11,129 nucleotides of DNA from Cyclostephanos tholiformis (Eukaryota; Bacillariophyta; Thalassiosirophyceae; Thalassiosirales; Thalassiosiraceae). The first letter of the stretch is position 1, and each line of letters opens with the position of its first letter. This document shows, one piece after another, positions 7,968-11,129 of this stretch. Location of the stretch: contig JALLPB010001116.1 in NCBI GenBank assembly GCA_036939975.1, positions 1 to 11,129 on the forward strand, written 5' to 3'. A program made the translations under genes and the position numbers. Below the pieces are notes generated by a model. It was given only the letters and a program-made list of their open reading frames with translations, did no database searches and was not told the origin of the DNA.

Positions 7968-8019
7968 TACTAACGCATCGTCCATCGCCTCGGGCCTAAC
8001 GTCCATCGACGAATGCTAG
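7968..8019 (+). promoter_or_regulatory. Possible intron branch point and 3' splice site
   Basis: TACTAAC at 7968-7974 is a perfect match to the strong eukaryotic branch-point sequence. AG at 8018-8019 (GCTAG) lies 45 bases after the branch A. If spliced there, the exon would begin at 8020, and the frame is open into the dioxygenase at 8029. I could not recognise a donor exon in the 700 bp upstream. Confidence 0.3.
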
Positions 8020-8028
8020 GGGTACCTC

Positions 8029-8790
8029 ATGAATTTGGGCCATGATCCGAATTCGGGAGATCTGCCGTTCCTGCAGCATTTCAACGCGTGGAGGTCAACG
8101 AATGTACTCAGCGACGTCCCAACCATTAGGGAATTGTACCTATCCCCGTACATGGCCCGCGCCGCGTCGGTATTGCTCGATTCACATACCGTGCGCCTGT
8201 ATCAGGACTCCCTCTTTATCAAGCGACCGGGGGATGGGTGGACGACGTTTTGGATACCACTGCAAGACGTGCCGTGTCCGGAGGATGGCGGTACCGGATT
8301 GCACTTCGTCAATGGTAGTCACTGCGACGTGGTGTTGCCGTACTGGAATGGATTGCCGGATTCCGGCCACGACGAGCACGATCGGCTCGATGTTAGGTAT
8401 GGAGGGGAGGAGGATGGCAGCACGGGGGGGGTGAATCACCACATGCTGCTGGAGGTGGGTAGCGTTACGGTTCACAACGGCTGGACTCTGCACTGCGCAG
8501 ATGGCGCCGATATTAACGATATCGATCGATATGCCCTATCGATAACATACGTCGACGGACGAGCGGAGCTAAGGGAAGACGTCCTGTCATCGCCACCTCG
8601 AACGGCGAGGGGCGACGATGATGACGACGATGTTCATGGGGTCACGAAGAAGACGACGATGACCAAGGACGATAAGGAGGATGTGTGGAGCTTTCGATCG
8701 TGGGTGTCTGAAGTCAAGCCCAGAACTCGATTTAGGCATCCCATGGTACCCATCGTATGGCCCCTGACGGAGAGAGATGATGCGAGATGA
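8029..8790 (+). CDS. PhyH-like dioxygenase, apparently lacking the HxD iron-binding segment
   Basis: Phytanoyl-CoA dioxygenase family enzymes are Fe(II)/2-oxoglutarate oxygenases. Matching segments are LYLSPYMARAASVLLD, VRLYQDSLFIKRPGDG (about 55-70), TFWIPLQDVPCPEDGGTGLH, NGSHCDVVLPYWNG, VGSVTVHNGWTLHCA and DRYALSITYVD. The last two supply the distal iron His (in LHCA) and the 2-oxoglutarate-binding Arg (in DRYAL). In relatives the first iron ligands, H-x-D in a W-H-x-D setting, lie between the RPGDG and FWIPL blocks; here these are only three residues apart (codons 8236-8251), so about 15-20 residues and both ligands seem deleted in frame. The HCD in GSHCD is the usual GSH motif, not a substitute. 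An Asp-rich insert (about 196-202) precedes the conserved VWSFRSWVSEVKP tail. TAG at 8017 lies in frame upstream; the N-terminus is shorter than usual, so an upstream exon or truncation is likely. Substrate unknown. Could be a pseudoenzyme or decaying gene. Confidence 0.8.
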   Translation: MNLGHDPNSGDLPFLQHFNAWRSTNVLSDVPTIRELYLSPYMARAASVLLDSHTVRLYQDSLFIKRPGDGWTTFWIPLQDVPCPEDGGTGLHFVNGSHCDVVLPYWNGLPDSGHDEHDRLDVRYGGEEDGSTGGVNHHMLLEVGSVTVHNGWTLHCADGADINDIDRYALSITYVDGRAELREDVLSSPPRTARGDDDDDDVHGVTKKTTMTKDDKEDVWSFRSWVSEVKPRTRFRHPMVPIVWPLTERDDAR

Positions 8791-8795
8791 CGATC

Positions 8796-8801
8796 TTTAT
8801 T
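8796..8801 (-). terminator. Poly(A) signal AATAAA for the convergent minus-strand gene
   Basis: TTTATT on the plus strand reads AATAAA on the minus strand, about 100 bases after the TAA of the URI-like gene. It lies just inside the dioxygenase 3' untranslated region, upstream of that gene's own signal, so the transcripts should overlap. Confidence 0.45.
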
Positions 8802-8812
8802 TTTTGTGGCCG

Positions 8813-8818
8813 AATAAA
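8813..8818 (+). terminator. Poly(A) signal AATAAA for the dioxygenase gene
   Basis: AATAAA occurs 22 bases after the TGA of the dioxygenase gene and is followed by AATAAAA overlap, a suitable position for 3' end formation. Confidence 0.55.
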
Positions 8819-8858
8819 ATAAAAGGACCAACCTTAACCGCACTACTGTCAAAAGTTT

Positions 8859-8877
8859 AAAAAAGGGGGGGGGGGGG
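8859..8877 (+). repeat. A6-G13 homopolymer tract between convergent genes
   Basis: Six A are followed by thirteen G (8865-8877) between the two stop codons. In the minus-strand transcript it would be C13U6 in the 3' untranslated region. Exact length is prone to sequencing error. Confidence 0.85.
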
Positions 8878-8901
8878 TCATGTGTTTTCTATATCGCCCT
8901 A

Positions 8902-10878
8902 TTACGTCGATTCTCGCTGCAAACGTTGCTGCGCGAAGCGAGATAGCCTCCTCCTCCCATCACCTCTCCCGTCACCGCTCCCACCTTGCGCCGCGTCGAC
9001 GACTGAAACGTTGATCCTAGTCGAGTCGTCGTCGTCGTAGATCCGCTCCTTCACGACCATACGGATGACGTCGTTTCCGAACGGAATCGCTTGGGACGAC
9101 TGAGCAACGGCGACGGCGGGGTCATCGTCTCCGCCCAAGACGACGGCCGCGACCGATTTCGTCGCCGCGTGGGTAGTCGTCGAGGTCAACGGACCGAGTT
9201 TCGCGGGCCTCGACGACGTGGCCGGTCGTGGTGGAACCTTCCAAGTGCCGATGCGCGGTATTTCTCTGATCGCATCATCGCCGGAAAATGACACCCTCGA
9301 TGTCGTCTTAGTTGTTGTCACCCCCCCCGACGGGAGCGATTCGGGGCACGATCCGGAGGAGACGGAGATCGATCCGCCCTTAATCCCCTCCTCCTCCTCC
9401 TCCTCCTCTTCCCCCACCCTATTTCTTTCGATTCCCCCCTCCGCCGATCGTCGTCGACGCGACGATAATTGTTCTTTTCCCTCCCTCGTCGTCGTGTCCT
9501 TCTTACCCCCCTCCTTCGCATTATTCACCAAAAATCCACGCGACCATCCACCCCCCAGCGATTTTACCGACGATCCTCTGTTACTACCACCATTGTTTTT
9601 CATCCTAGACCTAATCGCGACGTCCTCGTCCTTTGACTTAACCTTTTCCCATTCCCTTTCCTCCATACGCTCCAACTCCTCAAGACGCGTGCGCAATTTC
9701 TCGTACGCCCCCTCGCTCATCGTCGGTCCTTTCTCTCCCTTCGATCGTCTCGATGATGTAGGCGACAACCGCCCCCGCCTCTGCATATCGTCGTCGTGCG
9801 CGTGATACTCATCATCGTTGGAGGACGTGGCAGCAGTCGAGATAGGATGCGCATCCTCCCTACTTCCACTAGCAACGACGACTTCTCCACCCCCAGCCCC
9901 TATGGTAGCGGCCTCCCTTAACGTATCGGCCAATATCCTCGCGAGTCGTTTTCCCCTCCCCAAATCCGCTCCCCCCCCCCCTCCCTTTTCGTCATTTTCG
10001 GAATTTTCGTCGTATTCGAACTCATCCCCACTTTCGTCGCATAACGACGCCAAATCCCCCAATCGTTCCATCGTCCTGCTAATGTTCACGATTTCCGCAT
10101 TCACGACATTACCCCCATCGTCGCACACCTCGCGTATTTCCATCAACGGCAACGACTCCGACGGTACCCCCACCGGACCGTCGTCGTCCACGTTGTTATA
10201 AACATCGGACGTTTCGTCATTTTCGTTCGCAATCCCTCCCCCCATTCCCTCCCCCGTCGTTGGTGGTGCGGGAGTCGTCATCCTCGTGCGGTCGTCGATG
10301 TCGATCGTCGTCTTCGTCGTCGTCGCATCTCGTCGTTGTAGTTGTGGTTTACTTCTATCGTCGGCATCATAATCGTCATAATCGTCATCATCCCGATGGC
10401 GCAGACGCATGAAGGACGCTATCGCGTCCGATATAGTCGTCCTCACGAGGTCCGTCCCGCCTCGATTGACGTATATCACCGCGCCGTCGTCGAGCGTCGC
10501 ATTCTCCTCCCCCCCCCCGCCGCGACTTGACGATGACGACGACGAATACGATGAGGTAGGCGGTCGCAATTCTCCCTCGAGGAAGGCCTTCGACGTGATG
10601 GGGACCATGACCCTGCGTCCGTCGAGGTTCGACGACGACGACGCGGACGCGCCGGCACCGCCGGGCCGTCGTTTTCGTCCTCCTCCTCCCCCGCGCCCGT
10701 TCGAGAGGAGCGATAGCACGTCGTCGATCTCGACCGACGTAAGCGGGAGTTTGCGCAACGTCGAGTGCGGTACGTCGCGTGCTGTCGGGGGCAACGATGG
10801 GAGTGGTATCGGCGTCCCCTTCCTCTTCCCCATCGTTTTCATCATTCCCCCCCCTTTTTTTGGTCCCCTCCTCCTCAT
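8902..10878 (-). CDS. URI-like (unconventional prefoldin RPB5 interactor) protein
   Basis: URI is a prefoldin-like scaffold of the R2TP/prefoldin-like complex; it contacts RNA polymerase subunit RPB5 and, in animals, protein phosphatase 1. The protein has 658 residues. VMVPITSKAFLEGELR (90-105) plus AVIYVNRGGTDLVRTTISDAIASFM (in two parts, 133-157) match the beta-hairpin part of prefoldin alpha-type domains. LPLMEIREVCDDGGN (243-257) and a charged coiled-coil-like stretch AYEKLRTRLEELERMEEREW (391-410) follow. SRVSFSGDDAIREIP (527-541) contains RVSF, a perfect RVxF phosphatase-1 motif. NDVIRMVVKER (602-612) and the last block RRRLSRFAQQRLQRES (642-657) resemble the URI C-terminal DUF3835 end. 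Between these lie long Asp, Ser, Gly and Glu runs (eight Glu, 490-497). An in-frame TAG at 10908-10906 makes 10878 the first Met, but the leading prefoldin helix is not obvious, so an upstream exon is possible. The gene is certain; the URI call is moderate. Confidence 0.6.
   Translation of the reverse strand: MRRRGPKKGGGMMKTMGKRKGTPIPLPSLPPTARDVPHSTLRKLPLTSVEIDDVLSLLSNGRGGGGGRKRRPGGAGASASSSSNLDGRRVMVPITSKAFLEGELRPPTSSYSSSSSSSRGGGGEENATLDDGAVIYVNRGGTDLVRTTISDAIASFMRLRHRDDDDYDDYDADDRSKPQLQRRDATTTKTTIDIDDRTRMTTPAPPTTGEGMGGGIANENDETSDVYNNVDDDGPVGVPSESLPLMEIREVCDDGGNVVNAEIVNISRTMERLGDLASLCDESGDEFEYDENSENDEKGGGGGADLGRGKRLARILADTLREAATIGAGGGEVVVASGSREDAHPISTAATSSNDDEYHAHDDDMQRRGRLSPTSSRRSKGEKGPTMSEGAYEKLRTRLEELERMEEREWEKVKSKDEDVAIRSRMKNNGGSNRGSSVKSLGGGWSRGFLVNNAKEGGKKDTTTREGKEQLSSRRRRSAEGGIERNRVGEEEEEEEEGIKGGSISVSSGSCPESLPSGGVTTTKTTSRVSFSGDDAIREIPRIGTWKVPPRPATSSRPAKLGPLTSTTTHAATKSVAAVVLGGDDDPAVAVAQSSQAIPFGNDVIRMVVKERIYDDDDSTRINVSVVDAAQGGSGDGRGDGRRRLSRFAQQRLQREST
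9388..9411 (-). repeat. Glutamate-coding triplet repeat (TCC/CTC tract)
   Basis: A run of CTC/TCC triplets on the plus strand encodes eight consecutive Glu (residues 490-497) of the URI-like protein. It is length-variable sequence, not an independent element. Confidence 0.8.
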
Positions 10879-11129
10879 CGTGTAGCGATTAATATCAGGG
10901 ACTCCCTACAACAACAACGAACGAGAATTAGATCATTTTCAGAGTAGTTTTTCCGAAAAGATTTAAGATTGCGTAGACCTGTAACCATGTACTGATTCCT
11001 ACTGAATTCCTAACCCTTATAGCTAACCCCTCGCCAACCATTAGCTTCGTAACTCGTAACCCTATATTTTTTACCTACCGTTGGATACGCGGCGTTAGCA
11101 TTGAAAAACAACAAAAATCAGAAAGAGAG
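10879..11129. other. AT-richer upstream region of the URI-like gene
   Basis: No gene is seen. On the minus strand a pyrimidine/GTT-rich run ends in TAG at 10908-10906, and the frame from 10905 to the ATG at 10878 is open for nine codons, so this could be a 3' splice site. Otherwise the region is the likely promoter and 5' leader. Scattered TAACCC-like words occur without periodicity. Confidence 0.45.

Larger units (their letters stand above)
7141..8028. other. Intergenic region with a cluster of inverted repeats
   Basis: No reading frame here has a recognisable product. The first 150 bp are probably 3' untranslated sequence of the gene ending at 7140. From 7636 to 7900 lie a perfect palindrome, two hairpins and a 31-bp tandem duplication, listed separately. 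At 7968-7974 there is TACTAAC, a strong branch-point match, with an AG at 8018-8019, so the end of the region could be an intron leading into the dioxygenase exon. Confidence 0.55.

Noticed and set aside
7716..8006. Minus-strand frame of 96 codons
   Set aside because: It runs over the 31-bp tandem repeat and hairpins, with no recognisable motif, and would overlap the likely intron or leader of the dioxygenase gene.
8310..8330. HCD in the dioxygenase as a substitute HxD iron site
   Set aside because: It belongs to the conserved GSH motif found in the family in addition to the true HxD, so it is not evidence for an intact metal site.
9218..9805. Plus-strand frame of 195 codons opposite the URI-like gene
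   Set aside because: Its Ser/Pro-rich translation is the shadow of the Glu- and Arg-rich coding strand.
10409..10885. Plus-strand frame of 158 codons opposite the URI-like gene N-terminus
   Set aside because: It is antisense low-complexity sequence; the minus strand carries the prefoldin-like motifs.
11000..11070. TAACCC-like words resembling telomere repeats
   Set aside because: They are irregularly spaced and mixed with other sequence, so there is no telomeric array.

Overview
The window looks like nuclear DNA of a photosynthetic stramenopile, most likely a diatom. This rests on three things: Ty1/copia remnants of the kind common in diatom genomes, a decayed piggyBac-type transposase, and compact GC-rich host genes with long Asp, Ser, Gly and Glu codon runs. 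It is not prokaryotic: there are no operons or ribosome-binding sites, and eukaryotic poly(A) signals are present. The organism assignment is an inference.

Bases 1-6130 are a transposon graveyard and repeat field. Bases 2-1049 hold the 3' end of a copia pol (end of reverse transcriptase plus RNase H). An LTR-sized spacer follows. Bases 1271-3006 hold the 5' half of a copia element in the same orientation (gag with a CCHC zinc knuckle, protease DTGAT motif, GAG-pre-integrase domain). This order, pol end - spacer - gag start, is what two head-to-tail copies sharing one LTR would leave. Both parts are broken by stops and frameshifts. One frameshift is fully explained by a 25-bp tandem duplication. 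From about 3352 to 5133 lies a piggyBac-like DDD transposase pseudogene spread over all three forward frames, with several stops. Bases 5327-5560 carry a tandem duplication of about 117 bp with a perfect palindromic core. Bases 5629-6130 carry three diverged copies of a second unit.

Bases 6397-11129 are the host-gene part. A 247-residue acidic and serine-rich protein (6397-7140) has a conserved-looking C-terminus. After 888 bp of non-coding sequence with several inverted repeats and a 31-bp tandem repeat comes a phytanoyl-CoA dioxygenase (PhyH)-like gene (8029-8790), which appears to lack the segment carrying the HxD iron-binding motif. Convergent to it on the minus strand is a 658-residue protein (10878-8902) whose prefoldin-like, RVxF and C-terminal motifs suggest an unconventional prefoldin RPB5 interactor (URI)-like protein. 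Poly(A) signals of the two convergent genes are interlocked, so their transcripts probably overlap.

I found no new multi-gene system. The most interesting points are the apparently catalytic-site-deleted dioxygenase, the 25-bp duplication that broke gag, the shared-LTR copia arrangement, the palindrome-cored tandem repeat, and the triplet repeat whose phase changes from Thr to Asp. No searches could be run; family calls come from recognising motifs.
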